Source of the DNA: Eubacterium sp. UBA4343
Lineage (GTDB): Bacteria > Bacillota > Clostridia > Lachnospirales > Lachnospiraceae
DNA length: 22,674 nucleotides
NCBI GenBank assembly: GCA_002394235.1
Contig: DGTF01000009.1
Span: 33,902 to 56,575, forward strand
Direction: 5' to 3'
Positions 14,507-21,753 of this stretch are shown here, in pieces. Position numbers and translations under genes: made by a program. Under the pieces are notes generated by a model that ran no database searches, was not told the origin of the DNA, and saw only the letters and a list, made by a program, of their open reading frames with translations. Position 1 is the stretch's first letter. Every line of letters begins with the position of its first letter.

Positions 14507-15076
14507 GAGGGCAAGCTGCCGGAGGATTGCTGCGACCTCGTCATCGCGGTCCATGCGGTATTCCGCCTGCTTTTCCCGCATCTGGTCGATGCGCTCCAGG
14601 AAATTCTTTCGATTAGAAAAGATCTTGACGGTGACCTTATATCCGCTCTGCAGAACCGATTTCCGGATGTGGCCTTCCATAAACTGAAGAACACCGGGCG
14701 CAGCATTCTCATGGGTATATGCGGTGATATACTCTCCGCACACGGCCACCGCGTCAATAAAGAGATTCTGGTCGCGGGTGGTCAGGTACAGTTCGTACAG
14801 CATGGGGAGAGAGCCGGCGTGGGTCTCGATATCCGTATGGAGTTCCTGATCCATCGGCTTTCTCATCAGCATCATGATCATTCCAACCATTGACATTGCC
14901 GCGGGAACGCAGCCGACCGCTGCGATAATCGAATAGATGTTGCGGCGGCTGCCGTTGTTCATGATCAGGCCAAAAGCAAAGATGGCGAAATCAATCGCAA
15001 ACGCGATAACGGTTCTCAGAACTCTCTTGAACTTTTCGTGTCGGATGTAACCGTACTGACCCTTTTCGATTTTCAA
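14504..15076 (-). CDS. Small membrane protein of unknown function next to the alarmone synthetase
   Basis: I do not recognise this 190-residue protein. It has a basic N-terminus, two hydrophobic helices (about residues 20-39 and 47-69) forming a hairpin, and then a soluble, mainly helical domain of about 120 residues that should face the cytoplasm. The C-terminal part is rich in Arg, Lys and Glu (RKNFLERIDQMREKQAEYRM). The start is a TTG codon at 15076, supported by AAGGAG 8 bases upstream. The (p)ppGpp synthetase gene ends 14 bp before it, so the two are almost certainly co-transcribed. That suggests a functional link, but the sequence gives no direct evidence of one. Confidence 0.7.
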   Translation of the reverse strand: MKIEKGQYGYIRHEKFKRVLRTVIAFAIDFAIFAFGLIMNNGSRRNIYSIIAAVGCVPAAMSMVGMIMMLMRKPMDQELHTDIETHAGSLPMLYELYLTTRDQNLFIDAVAVCGEYITAYTHENAAPGVLQFMEGHIRKSVLQSGYKVTVKIFSNRKNFLERIDQMREKQAEYRMDRDDEVAAILRQLAL

Positions 15077-15090
15077 ACCTCTGTCTCCTT

Positions 15091-15924
15091 TTATTCTTCA
15101 CTGATTTTTATGCCTTCATCGACGCGGTTCTTCTGGGCGTGATAAGCCTGAGCGATAAGATCCAGCTGATGATGGTAGCGGACCAGCTCTTCCACGTCAC
15201 CGGACTGATAGATCCGATAGAATTCTTCCTGAATTTTTTCAACCTCGCGCTTTGAGGTCATCCGGTAGAGACTCTCGATGGTATTTACGATATCTTCCAC
15301 GAGATTGTAGCGGAGCTTGGAGGAAAGCTGGGCGTCCATGATCTCATCGCGGACGGAAGACATCTCGCTGTCCAGAGAAATGATGGCGTCCGCGGCATTG
15401 GACAGACGGCTGCCGACCCGCTCGGGGATTTGCCCTTTGTACTTGTACTGGAGAGAGTGCTCCGTCGTAGCCCAGAAGTCCATCGCCATGGTCCGGATCT
15501 GAATCTCGACCAGAATTTTCTTCGGCCCGTTGATGGTGTTCACCTCATAATGCACAACCATGTGATAGCTGCGGTAACCGCTCTGCTTCTGGTTGCGGAT
15601 ATAGTCCTTGATTTCGACCAGCTCGATATCGGTCCGGCTGGTGATGAGACTGGCAACTCTGCTGATATCCTCGGTAAACTGACAGATGATGCGTATGCCC
15701 GCAATGTCTTCTATCTGCTCTTCCATTTTTTCCGGCGGGATATTTTTCTTTGCCATCTTGTCGAGTATGCTGGAAATGCTTTTGACACGTCCGGTCACAT
15801 GCTCGATCGGGCAGTACTGCCCCTGCTCCTGAAATTCTCTCCGCAGGGAATCAAATTTCAGAATCAGTTCGTCCACAGCCATTACATAGGGGCTGAGGAC
15901 CTTATGCCACATGATGATATCCAT
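15091..15924 (-). CDS. Small alarmone synthetase (RelQ/SasB-like GTP pyrophosphokinase)
   Basis: The 277-residue protein contains only the RelA/SpoT synthetase domain and has no HD hydrolase, TGS or ACT domain. Such enzymes transfer pyrophosphate from ATP to GDP or GTP to make (p)ppGpp. Key motifs are RVKSISSILDKM (about 46-57), IEDIAGIRIIC with catalytic-region Asp73, GYRSYHMVVHY (116-126) and VEIQIRTMAMDFWATTEH (139-156). It is about 60 residues longer than B. subtilis SasB, mostly as a helical C-terminus. The RBS is AAGG, 9 bases before the ATG. It starts right after an intrinsic terminator and leads a two-gene unit with a membrane protein. Confidence 0.9.
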   Translation of the reverse strand: MDIIMWHKVLSPYVMAVDELILKFDSLRREFQEQGQYCPIEHVTGRVKSISSILDKMAKKNIPPEKMEEQIEDIAGIRIICQFTEDISRVASLITSRTDIELVEIKDYIRNQKQSGYRSYHMVVHYEVNTINGPKKILVEIQIRTMAMDFWATTEHSLQYKYKGQIPERVGSRLSNAADAIISLDSEMSSVRDEIMDAQLSSKLRYNLVEDIVNTIESLYRMTSKREVEKIQEEFYRIYQSGDVEELVRYHHQLDLIAQAYHAQKNRVDEGIKISEE

Positions 15925-15943
15925 ATTCTGTACCTTGCTTCAT

Positions 15944-15980
15944 AACAAAAAACAGCCCATCCCTTTCCGGAATGAGCTGC
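15944..15980 (-). terminator. Intrinsic terminator after the coiled-coil gene
   Basis: On the minus strand CAGCTCATTCC and GGGATGGGCTG form an 11-bp stem with G-T wobbles around a 5-base loop. TTTTTTGTT follows. It lies 15 bases past the stop of the coiled-coil gene and just before the alarmone synthetase RBS, separating the two units. Confidence 0.85.
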
Positions 15981-15994
15981 GATAAGTTCAAAAT

Positions 15995-16660
15995 TTACTC
16001 TTCATCCTCGTAATCGGCGTCATCATCCTCATCCACGTCGTCAGAATCGTCATATGCTGTCTGGTCGCCGGTCTCCTGAGGAGTGGTCACCGGATTGCCG
16101 GATGTGGAACTGCTGTCCTCCATCGGAGCAAGCTGACTTCTGTTCTGGTTTACAAGATCATAGTAGCTCTGCAGGGAACCGGAGAAATCGTTGTACTTCT
16201 CTCCTACCTCGGCCATCGCGTTGCTGAGGATGGAGGAGATGTTTCCGAGAAGCTGATCGGTATAGGTGATCGCACTGGAACGGATGTTGTTCGCGTCATT
16301 CTGGGCGGAATCCAGGATATCCTGAGCCTGCTGATTTGCCTGATTTACGGTATCATTAGCCTGCGCATACGCTGCCTGCATGACTTCGGTCTCCGAAGTC
16401 AGCTCCTGTGCCTTCTTCTCTGCCTCTGCGATGATATTGTCTGCCTTTGCCTGCGCGTCCGCAAGAATCGCATCCTTGTTGCCGATGATCTTCTGATAAC
16501 GCTTGATCTCATCCGGTGTCTTCAGGCGAAGTTCGCGGAGAAGCTCTTCCAGTTCTTCTTTATTTACAATGATCTTGGTTGTGGATAACGGCTGATACCG
16601 GCAGTTCTCCACATATTCTTCAATCTCCTCAATGATCTGTTCAATTCTGCTGCTGCTCAT
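15995..16660 (-). CDS. Coiled-coil protein with acidic C-terminal tail
   Basis: Function not recognised. The 221-residue protein starts with a short acidic helix (SSSRIEQIIEEIEEYVE). A long heptad-rich coiled coil follows (about residues 33-130) with Ala, Gln, Glu and Asn in a DivIVA- or ATP-synthase-b-like pattern (ADAQAKADNIIAEAEKKAQE). It ends in a Ser/Thr/Pro stretch and a strongly acidic tail (about 199-221, mostly Asp/Glu). There is no signal peptide or membrane helix. Proteins of this layout are often annotated as ATPase-like or as cell-division coiled coils. The RBS AAGGAG is good, and a plausible promoter (TTGCCG, 17 bases, TATCCT) lies at 16736-16708. Confidence 0.75.
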   Translation of the reverse strand: MSSSRIEQIIEEIEEYVENCRYQPLSTTKIIVNKEELEELLRELRLKTPDEIKRYQKIIGNKDAILADAQAKADNIIAEAEKKAQELTSETEVMQAAYAQANDTVNQANQQAQDILDSAQNDANNIRSSAITYTDQLLGNISSILSNAMAEVGEKYNDFSGSLQSYYDLVNQNRSQLAPMEDSSSTSGNPVTTPQETGDQTAYDDSDDVDEDDDADYEDEE

Positions 16661-16707
16661 TATTTATACTCCTTACCTTAATTTACCTGTATCATCTGAA
16701 TTCCGGA

Positions 16708-16736
16708 AGGATAATCTGCCCGATTATGACCGGCAA
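16708..16736 (-). promoter_or_regulatory. Candidate promoter of the coiled-coil gene
   Basis: The minus strand reads TTGCCG (16736-16731), a 17-base spacer, and TATCCT (16713-16708), each four matches to the consensus. It would give a leader of about 40 bases before the ATG at 16660. It is moderately convincing only. Confidence 0.4.
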
Positions 16737-16804
16737 CTGCCCCTCAGCTGTGCCGCTCCGAATCAGCCCGCAGCGCGTCCGGAAAAATATGTTCAGCGGA
16801 TCTC

Positions 16805-17308
16805 TCAGTCCTCACTGTGAATGCGTTGGATATCACCAAGCTTCCGGTGAATTTCGCCCGCCACAAAGGGAGGCACAAATTCACTGATATCGCCTCCGAA
16901 GGCAGCAACTTCCTTCACGGTTGTAGAGCTCAGATACGAATACTGAAGTGCCGTATAAAGAAAAGTGGTATCGACATCGGGAGCAAGCTTGCGGTTTGTC
17001 TGCGCCATCTGAAGTTCATATTCAAAATCAGTGATGAGACGCAGCCCTCGCACAATCACACTTGCGTGACAGGCCTTCGCGAAATCGACGGAAAGACCCT
17101 CAAATGCCTGTACTTCAACGTTCGGAATCCCACTCGTGGCTTTCTTAAGTATATTAACACGTTCCTTTGATGAAAACAACGGAGTTTTTGCAGAATTGTG
17201 CAAAACCCCAATGATGAGCTTGTCGTATAATTTTGACGCGCGGGTAATGATATCAAGGTGACCATAGGTCACAGGATCAAAGGTACCCGGATAAACGGCG
17301 ATAACCAT
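16805..17308 (-). CDS. coaD: Phosphopantetheine adenylyltransferase
   Basis: CoaD makes dephospho-CoA from 4'-phosphopantetheine and ATP, the penultimate step of coenzyme A synthesis. The protein is 167 residues, the usual length. The nucleotidyltransferase signature [13 protein letters not shown] is at the N-terminus with the TxGH-type histidine. [19 protein letters not shown] (about 84-102) and [13 protein letters not shown] (about 122-134) complete the active site. The ATG lies 3 bases after the rsmD stop, with AGGAGAA overlapping the end of rsmD. The rsmD-coaD pair is a common Firmicute arrangement. Confidence 0.96.
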   Translation of the reverse strand: MVIAVYPGTFDPVTYGHLDIITRASKLYDKLIIGVLHNSAKTPLFSSKERVNILKKATSGIPNVEVQAFEGLSVDFAKACHASVIVRGLRLITDFEYELQMAQTNRKLAPDVDTTFLYTALQYSYLSSTTVKEVAAFGGDISEFVPPFVAGEIHRKLGDIQRIHSED

Positions 17309-17311
17309 CTG

Positions 17312-17875
17312 TTATTCTCCTGCTGAATCGAGCCTCAGGAAAAGGTGCTCGTTAGTTTTGTATGTCTTCCATTTAATACATGTATAGCCTGAATTGTCAA
17401 GCCAGGAAAAATCGTTTTTGATGGAAGCCTCGACCACAAAAAGCGTATCCCCTGTCACACAGGAAGCGGTGCGGAGCGCCTCGAGTGCCTCCTTTTCCAG
17501 ATCATGAAGATACGGCGGATCCAGAAAGACGACGTCAAAGGGCGCGTGGCCGGAAAGGTAACGGACTGCTGACATGACATCCATCTGAAGAACCGTTGCC
17601 TGATCCTCAAGCTTTGTAAAGCGAAGATTCTCGTTTATGATACTTACAGCCTGGCGGCTTTTGTCTACGAAACAGCAGCTTTCCGCGCCCCGGCTCAGCG
17701 CCTCGATACCGATTGCTCCGCTTCCTGAAAAAAGATCAAGGAAACGGCACCCCGGAATGTCATTCTGGAGTATGTTGAAAAGCGTTTCCTTGATCCTGTC
17801 AGTTGTCGGGCGGGTATCTTTACCGGGAAGTGTCTTCAGCGGAAGACTCCTGCATTTTCCGGCGATTACTCTCAT
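17312..17875 (-). CDS. rsmD: 16S rRNA (guanine966-N2)-methyltransferase
   Basis: RsmD methylates G966 of 16S rRNA using SAM. The 187-residue protein starts with the family segment MRVIAGKCRSLPLKTLPG and has TRPTTDRIKETLFNIL. SAM-binding motif I is DLFSGSGAIGIEALSRGA (about 62-79), and the catalytic DPPY motif lies in VVFLDPPYLHD. Its ATG overlaps the mgsA stop by 4 bp (17872-17875), so it belongs to the mgsA-rsmD-coaD operon. Confidence 0.95.
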   Translation of the reverse strand: MRVIAGKCRSLPLKTLPGKDTRPTTDRIKETLFNILQNDIPGCRFLDLFSGSGAIGIEALSRGAESCCFVDKSRQAVSIINENLRFTKLEDQATVLQMDVMSAVRYLSGHAPFDVVFLDPPYLHDLEKEALEALRTASCVTGDTLFVVEASIKNDFSWLDNSGYTCIKWKTYKTNEHLFLRLDSAGE

Positions 17876-18282
17876 TCTTCCTTTGCCTCTTTATATTGAA
17901 TTCTCCAGTCAAGATCACCGCGGTCCAGCCCGAGGATCAGCATCTCCGCCGTGGCGATATTTGTTGCGATCGGGATGGTATACTGATCACAGCATTTCAT
18001 GATCTTGACGACATCCGGCTCTCTCGGATCAATGATTGCCGGATTATAAAAGAAAATGACCATATCCATGTCATTTCTTTCAATCATTTCTGTAAACTGC
18101 TTGTCACCGCCGAGGCTTCCCGCCAAAAACTTATGAATGTGAAGATTTGTTACCTCTTCAATTCTTCGTCCGGTTGTACCGGTTGCATAAATTTCGTGCT
18201 TTGCAAGAATCCCCTTATATGCGATGCAGAAATCTTCGATCAGACTCTTTTTGCTGTTATGTGCGATTATTCCAATGTTCAT
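17872..18282 (-). CDS. mgsA: Methylglyoxal synthase (active site partly altered)
   Basis: The 136-residue protein belongs to the MgsA family, which converts dihydroxyacetone phosphate to methylglyoxal. Family features are YATGTTGRRIEE (phosphate binding), GSLGGDKQ with the key catalytic Asp, and IPIATNIATAEMLI. By my alignment to E. coli MgsA from memory, Asp20 is replaced by Asn (IIAHNSKK), Asp91 by Asn (IFFYNPAI) and His98 by Arg (DPREPDV), while the Asp71 and Asp101 equivalents remain. Activity may be changed. I use the ATG at 18282, where family similarity begins and AGGGAG lies upstream; the frame runs on to 18429 through the leader. It is the first gene of an operon with rsmD and coaD. 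Confidence 0.88.
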   Translation of the reverse strand: MNIGIIAHNSKKSLIEDFCIAYKGILAKHEIYATGTTGRRIEEVTNLHIHKFLAGSLGGDKQFTEMIERNDMDMVIFFYNPAIIDPREPDVVKIMKCCDQYTIPIATNIATAEMLILGLDRGDLDWRIQYKEAKEE

Positions 18283-18325
18283 GCGTTGTGATGCTCCCTT
18301 TCCTGCACTGCCTGAATCTCTGTCA

Positions 18326-18359
18326 GCGGCACGGAAGCTGCGTAGCAGTGAAGTGCCGC
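18326..18359 (-). other. Two-tier stem-loop in the mgsA leader
   Basis: GCGGCAC (18326-18332) and GTGCCGC (18353-18359) are perfect inverted arms. The 20-base loop itself holds a CTGC/GCAG mini-stem. It lies in the roughly 120-base 5' leader between the mgsA promoter and start codon. It could affect mRNA stability or translation. It does not match a riboswitch that I know. Confidence 0.4.
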
Positions 18360-18411
18360 AGGGACATATACAAATAGTTGTGCTGATATAGCACGCGTGT
18401 ATTCTAAACAC

Positions 18412-18440
18412 ATTATAACAAATGCACAAACATTTCGCAA
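18412..18440 (-). promoter_or_regulatory. Promoter of the mgsA-rsmD-coaD operon
   Basis: The minus strand has TTGCGA (18440-18435), a 17-base spacer, and a consensus TATAAT (18417-18412) with an extended TGT just before it. Transcription would start near 18405, giving a leader of about 120 bases. It lies directly after the terminator of the preceding gene. Confidence 0.8.
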
Positions 18441-18471
18441 CTGCAAACGTTTTGATTATGGGTTTTTACTA

Positions 18472-18513
18472 CAAAAAGAGGCCGCCGAGCAGATGTCCGC
18501 TGCGGAAGCCCCT
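18472..18513 (-). terminator. Intrinsic terminator after the Lys/Ala-rich protein gene
   Basis: On the minus strand AGGGGCTTCCGCAG pairs with CTGCTCGGCGGCCTCT (one mismatch, a 2-base bulge and wobbles) around a 7-base loop. A TTTTT run follows. It begins about 30 bases past the stop codon and makes the 18543-19235 gene a single transcription unit. Confidence 0.85.
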
Positions 18514-18542
18514 TAGAGGTCTCACTTGAATTGGTGATAAAC

Positions 18543-19235
18543 TCAGATGTCGAAACTGCCGATCTCTTCGCCGTCATTAAGTACGTAGTATGCCTTGTTC
18601 TCTTCCGGTTTTACATATACCTTGACTTCCTTCAGAGCGGCTTCGTCTTTGCCGGCTGCCTTCCAGGCATCGACCGCGCGGTCAACAAGCTCGCTGTAGG
18701 GGATCTCCTTCCCGAGGTACTGGAGAACAACGGTCTGCTTTGCCTCGGAAGCGCGTGCTTCCTTTGCGGCAACTGCCTTCTCGGCTTCCTTCTTCACGGT
18801 GGCTGCGGCCTTTGTCACAGCAGCCTTTGCGGATTTCGCCGCTTTGTGAACTGCCGGTCTGGATGCTTTTGAAGGCTTCTTTGCAGCAGTTTTTGCCGCA
18901 ACGGCAGTCTTGTTCTCTGCGGCTTTAATATCAGCTGCAGTTTTTGCACCTGCAGTCTTAATGTCAGCTGCGGTCTTCGCGCCTGCAGTCTTTATATCAG
19001 CTGCCGCCTTCTTCTCAGCGGTTTTGATCTCGTCGGCTGCCTTCTTCTCTGCAGTTTTGATGCCAGCGGCTGTCTTTCTGACCTCTGCTGCCGCCTGTTC
19101 GACCTTATGTTCCACCTTCTCGGCTTTCTTCTCAACCTTTGCCGCTACTTTTTCAACTACGTTCGTTTTCGCTGCTTCCGGTGTCTTTTTCATTTCGGTC
19201 TTAGCTACAGCAGCTGTCTTCTTAGCCTCTGCCAT
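18543..19235 (-). CDS. Lys/Ala-rich 11-mer repeat protein with a conserved C-terminal domain
   Basis: This 230-residue protein is dominated by Lys, Ala, Thr and Glu for its first 165 residues, like histone H1-tail or LEA-type proteins. Residues 60-103 are four near-identical 11-residue repeats of the KTAEKKAADEI / KTAGAKTAADI type, with degenerate copies on both sides. That pattern predicts a long amphipathic or hendecad helix. Pro and Ser break the helix near 121-128 (PSKASRPAVHK). The C-terminal 62 residues (QYLGKEIPYSELVDRAV... to YYVLNDGEEIGSFDI) form a small globular domain that I recall from lachnospiraceal proteins, possibly DUF6465. There is no signal peptide or membrane helix. The RBS GGAGGAG is very strong. 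DNA binding or stress protection is possible but unproven. Confidence 0.8.
   Translation of the reverse strand: MAEAKKTAAVAKTEMKKTPEAAKTNVVEKVAAKVEKKAEKVEHKVEQAAAEVRKTAAGIKTAEKKAADEIKTAEKKAAADIKTAGAKTAADIKTAGAKTAADIKAAENKTAVAAKTAAKKPSKASRPAVHKAAKSAKAAVTKAAATVKKEAEKAVAAKEARASEAKQTVVLQYLGKEIPYSELVDRAVDAWKAAGKDEAALKEVKVYVKPEENKAYYVLNDGEEIGSFDI
18927..19058 (-). repeat. Four tandem 33-bp coding repeats
   Basis: These four 33-bp units encode residues 60-103 of the Lys/Ala-rich protein. The last two encode identical 11-residue peptides (KTAGAKTAADI) with a few synonymous differences. The first two encode KTAEKKAADEI and KTAEKKAAADI. Such arrays expand and shrink by recombination, so copy number may vary between strains. 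Confidence 0.8.
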
Positions 19236-19304
19236 TTTCTCTCCTCCATAATGACTCAACTGATAATTGTTTAAAAATTTGATGGTCAAATATGATTCTT
19301 ATCT

Positions 19305-19333
19305 ATATTATTCTTTTTTCTTTATTTTTTCAA
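19305..19333 (-). promoter_or_regulatory. Promoter of the Lys/Ala-rich protein gene
   Basis: The minus strand has TTGAAA (19333-19328), a 17-base A-rich spacer, and TAATAT (19310-19305). This gives a short AT-rich leader of roughly 60 bases before the very strong RBS. The A-rich spacer and flanks suggest high expression. Confidence 0.7.
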
Positions 19334-19415
19334 GAATACCGGAAAAAAATCAGCGATTCGGATATAACCATGATAGAATAAAGCGCTTCGGTCGGCATTT
19401 CGTACAACGTATTTG

Positions 19416-19443
19416 CGCACACCTGAAGGATTTCAGGTGTGCG
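19416..19443. other. Perfect 12-bp stem-loop with GGAT loop
   Basis: CGCACACCTGAA (19416-19427) and TTCAGGTGTGCG (19432-19443) are perfect inverted arms around four bases. No U-tract follows on either strand, so it is not a standard intrinsic terminator. It may still block recG read-through, protect an mRNA 3' end, or be a protein site. Confidence 0.6.
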
Positions 19444-19505
19444 AAGGACGAAGCAATGCGCCGCTTATATATGAAAAAAGAGAGCTCTTCGAAATCGGGT
19501 CCGGT

Positions 19506-19648
19506 AACGACGCGTGAGAGAATCTTGTGCAGAAATCGTTCGCACAAAAGGAACATCCCAGAACGACGCGCGCGACGCGCGAGAGAACCCAGGCCATTCG
19601 CGGGTAGGTGTTGTGGCCGTTAACGTAGAATGACGCGCGGGAGAACCC
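19506..19648. repeat. Three dispersed copies of a GACGCG...GAGAA repeat
   Basis: On the plus strand related units occur at 19506-19524, 19562-19590 and 19629-19648. All have an AAYGACGCG head and a GAGAAYC tail; the middle one carries a duplicated CGCGACGCG inner block. Tail-to-tail spacing is 66 and 58 bases. They lie in the noncoding spacer just after the recG stop. No gene or known mobile element explains them. Confidence 0.55.
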
Positions 19649-19663
19649 GGATACGAATATGTT

Positions 19664-21721
19664 TCACCCGGGAAATTCGGAAGCAATCTCCGAACGGCTG
19701 ATATATTGATCCAGGGCCTTTTTCAGCTCACGGTTCTGCGGCAGTGCAAGTTCCGGGTCCATGGAAAGCAGGTCGTTTACTGCCCGGGATGCTGCTTTCA
19801 GGATAGCGGAATCCCGGTAGATGTCCGCAATCTGGAAAACCGCTATGCCGCTCTGCCTCACGCCGAAGAGATCTCCGGGTCCCCGCAGCTTCAGATCCTG
19901 TTCTGCAATATAGAACCCGTCGTTGGATTCGTTGAGAATTTCCAGCCTCTTTGAGGTCTCTTTTTTCCCATCGCCCTGCATGAAGATACAGTAGGACTGG
20001 GCGCTTCCCCGGCCGACCCTGCCGCGGAGCTGGTGAAGCTGGGCGAGGCCGAAACGCTCCGCATTCTCGATCATCATCACGGTGGCATTCGGCACATTGA
20101 CGCCGACCTCTACGACCGTCGTGGAGACGAGAATCTGGATTTCCCCGGCGGCGAAGGCGTTCATGATCTCCTGCTTCTGCTGCGGCTTCATCTGGCCGTG
20201 GAGGGCTTCGACCCGGATGGCGGCGTCAAAACGCTTCCGTATCTTCTGGCAGTATTCCGTAACATTCTCGCAGGGGATTTCCTCATTGGGCTCGACCATG
20301 GGGCATATGATATAGACCTGATGTCCGTCCTCAATCTGCTTTTCCATAAAACGGTAGGCGGTCTCCCGGTAGGAGGTCCCGACGACACAGTTCCGGATGG
20401 GAAGCCGGTTCCGGGGCATATCGTCAAGTACGGAAATGTCCAGATCCCCGTAGAGGATCATCGCCAGTGTGCGGGGAATCGGCGTGGCACTCATGACAAG
20501 CACATTCGGAGGATACCCCTTCCCGGCAAGCGTCATGCGCTGTCGGACACCGAAACGGTGCTGTTCGTCCGTAATGACGAGACCTAGATTCGGATATGTG
20601 ACGGCCTCCTGGATGAGCGCGTGCGTGCCGACGATCATCTTTGCCTCTCCGGAGGCGATTTTCTCGTATATTTCTCTTTTTTCCCTTGCCGTACAGCTGC
20701 CGCGCAAAAGAACGGGGCATGCGTCCTCGATGCCGCTGCTTTCAAGAAGTGCCGTGAGGGATGCGAAATGCTGCTCGGCGAGAACCTCTGTCGGAACCAT
20801 GATTGCGCTCTGCCAGCCGTTTTCAAAGGCCATGATCATGGCCAGAAAAGCGAGAATCGTCTTTCCGCTTCCGACATCGCCCTGAAGCAGCCGGTTCATC
20901 GGCTTATCGGCGCAGAGGTCGCGGCAGATGATGTCAATCGCATGCTGCTGGGCATTGGTCAGCGAGAACGGGAGTCCCGCATAAAAATCAGAGAGGTCCG
21001 CCCGCCGCATGGCAGATGCAGTCTGCACATTCGCACGGTGCTTCATCATCAGCGTACCGAGCTGAAATTGCAGCAGCTCCTCGAAGGCAAGGCGGTGACG
21101 GGCTTCCGCCAGTGCCTCCTTCGATTCCGGACGGTGAACATCATGCAGCGCCTGCACGAGCGCAACCAGCTGATAGCCCTCCCGCATCTCTGCCGGAAGC
21201 GTCTCAAAGGGCTGACTGTCGAGATAGCTGAGCGCCTTCAGGACATTCGTGCGCATCATCGCGCTGGTCAGACCGGTCGTCTGCGGGTAGAACGGCAGGA
21301 GCAGCAGCGCCTGATCGACCCGCTGCACCTGCGGCGCCTGCATCTCTCGGCGCAGAAATCCGCCTGAAAGCTTGCCGTATGCATAGTATTCCTCGCCGTT
21401 TTTCATTGCCTGATAGGTATACGGCGTATTGTAAAACACCAGCAAAAACTCCGTCACGCCGTCCGTAACGACGACGCGGTACAGTGAAAAACCGCGCTTC
21501 ACAAAGGACGGTGAGAGCTTCTGCTTCACAGTGACGCGCACAGCGACCGGCTCCCCGTTCTCCGCATCCGCGATCATGACGGGGGCTGTAAAATCAATAT
21601 AAGTACGCGGAAAATGCATCAGAAGATCATATGGCGTTGCAATGCCCATTTTCCGGTATTTCTGTGCGCGCTTCTCGCCGACACCCGGCAGTGTTTCGAT
21701 CGGCTGATAGAGTTCGTTCAT
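19664..21721 (-). CDS. recG: ATP-dependent DNA helicase RecG
   Basis: RecG remodels stalled replication forks and Holliday junctions. The 685-residue length is typical. The N-terminal wedge region includes an HhH-like LPGVGEKRAQKYRKMGI and an OB-fold segment (about 55-140). The helicase core has Walker A GDVGSGKT (281-288), DEQH (385-388), the SATPIPRTLAM motif III, and motif VI QLRGRVGRG. The C-terminal TRG region is present (GFYIAEQDLKLRGPGDLFGVRQSG). The start is an ATG with GAGG 7 bases upstream and a good promoter behind it. In Clostridia recG often lies near rsmD and coaD; here two units (the Lys/Ala-rich gene and mgsA) lie between them. Confidence 0.97.
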   Translation of the reverse strand: MNELYQPIETLPGVGEKRAQKYRKMGIATPYDLLMHFPRTYIDFTAPVMIADAENGEPVAVRVTVKQKLSPSFVKRGFSLYRVVVTDGVTEFLLVFYNTPYTYQAMKNGEEYYAYGKLSGGFLRREMQAPQVQRVDQALLLLPFYPQTTGLTSAMMRTNVLKALSYLDSQPFETLPAEMREGYQLVALVQALHDVHRPESKEALAEARHRLAFEELLQFQLGTLMMKHRANVQTASAMRRADLSDFYAGLPFSLTNAQQHAIDIICRDLCADKPMNRLLQGDVGSGKTILAFLAMIMAFENGWQSAIMVPTEVLAEQHFASLTALLESSGIEDACPVLLRGSCTAREKREIYEKIASGEAKMIVGTHALIQEAVTYPNLGLVITDEQHRFGVRQRMTLAGKGYPPNVLVMSATPIPRTLAMILYGDLDISVLDDMPRNRLPIRNCVVGTSYRETAYRFMEKQIEDGHQVYIICPMVEPNEEIPCENVTEYCQKIRKRFDAAIRVEALHGQMKPQQKQEIMNAFAAGEIQILVSTTVVEVGVNVPNATVMMIENAERFGLAQLHQLRGRVGRGSAQSYCIFMQGDGKKETSKRLEILNESNDGFYIAEQDLKLRGPGDLFGVRQSGIAVFQIADIYRDSAILKAASRAVNDLLSMDPELALPQNRELKKALDQYISRSEIASEFPG

Positions 21722-21753
21722 GTTGAGACCTCAGCATTCGGTGAATTTACCTT

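Larger units (their letters stand above)
19236..19663. other. 428-bp spacer between recG and the Lys/Ala-rich protein gene
   Basis: No gene is supported here. The left 130 bases are very AT-rich and hold the promoter of the downstream gene. The right half is GC-rich and holds a perfect 12-bp stem-loop and three copies of a GACGCG repeat. A plus-strand open frame of 118 codons crosses it but starts at TTG without an RBS and has a low-complexity basic composition. Confidence 0.6.

Noticed and set aside
19267..19623. Plus-strand open frame of 118 codons in the recG spacer
   Set aside because: It has a TTG start without RBS, a basic low-complexity sequence, and crosses a promoter, a hairpin and repeats of the opposite unit.
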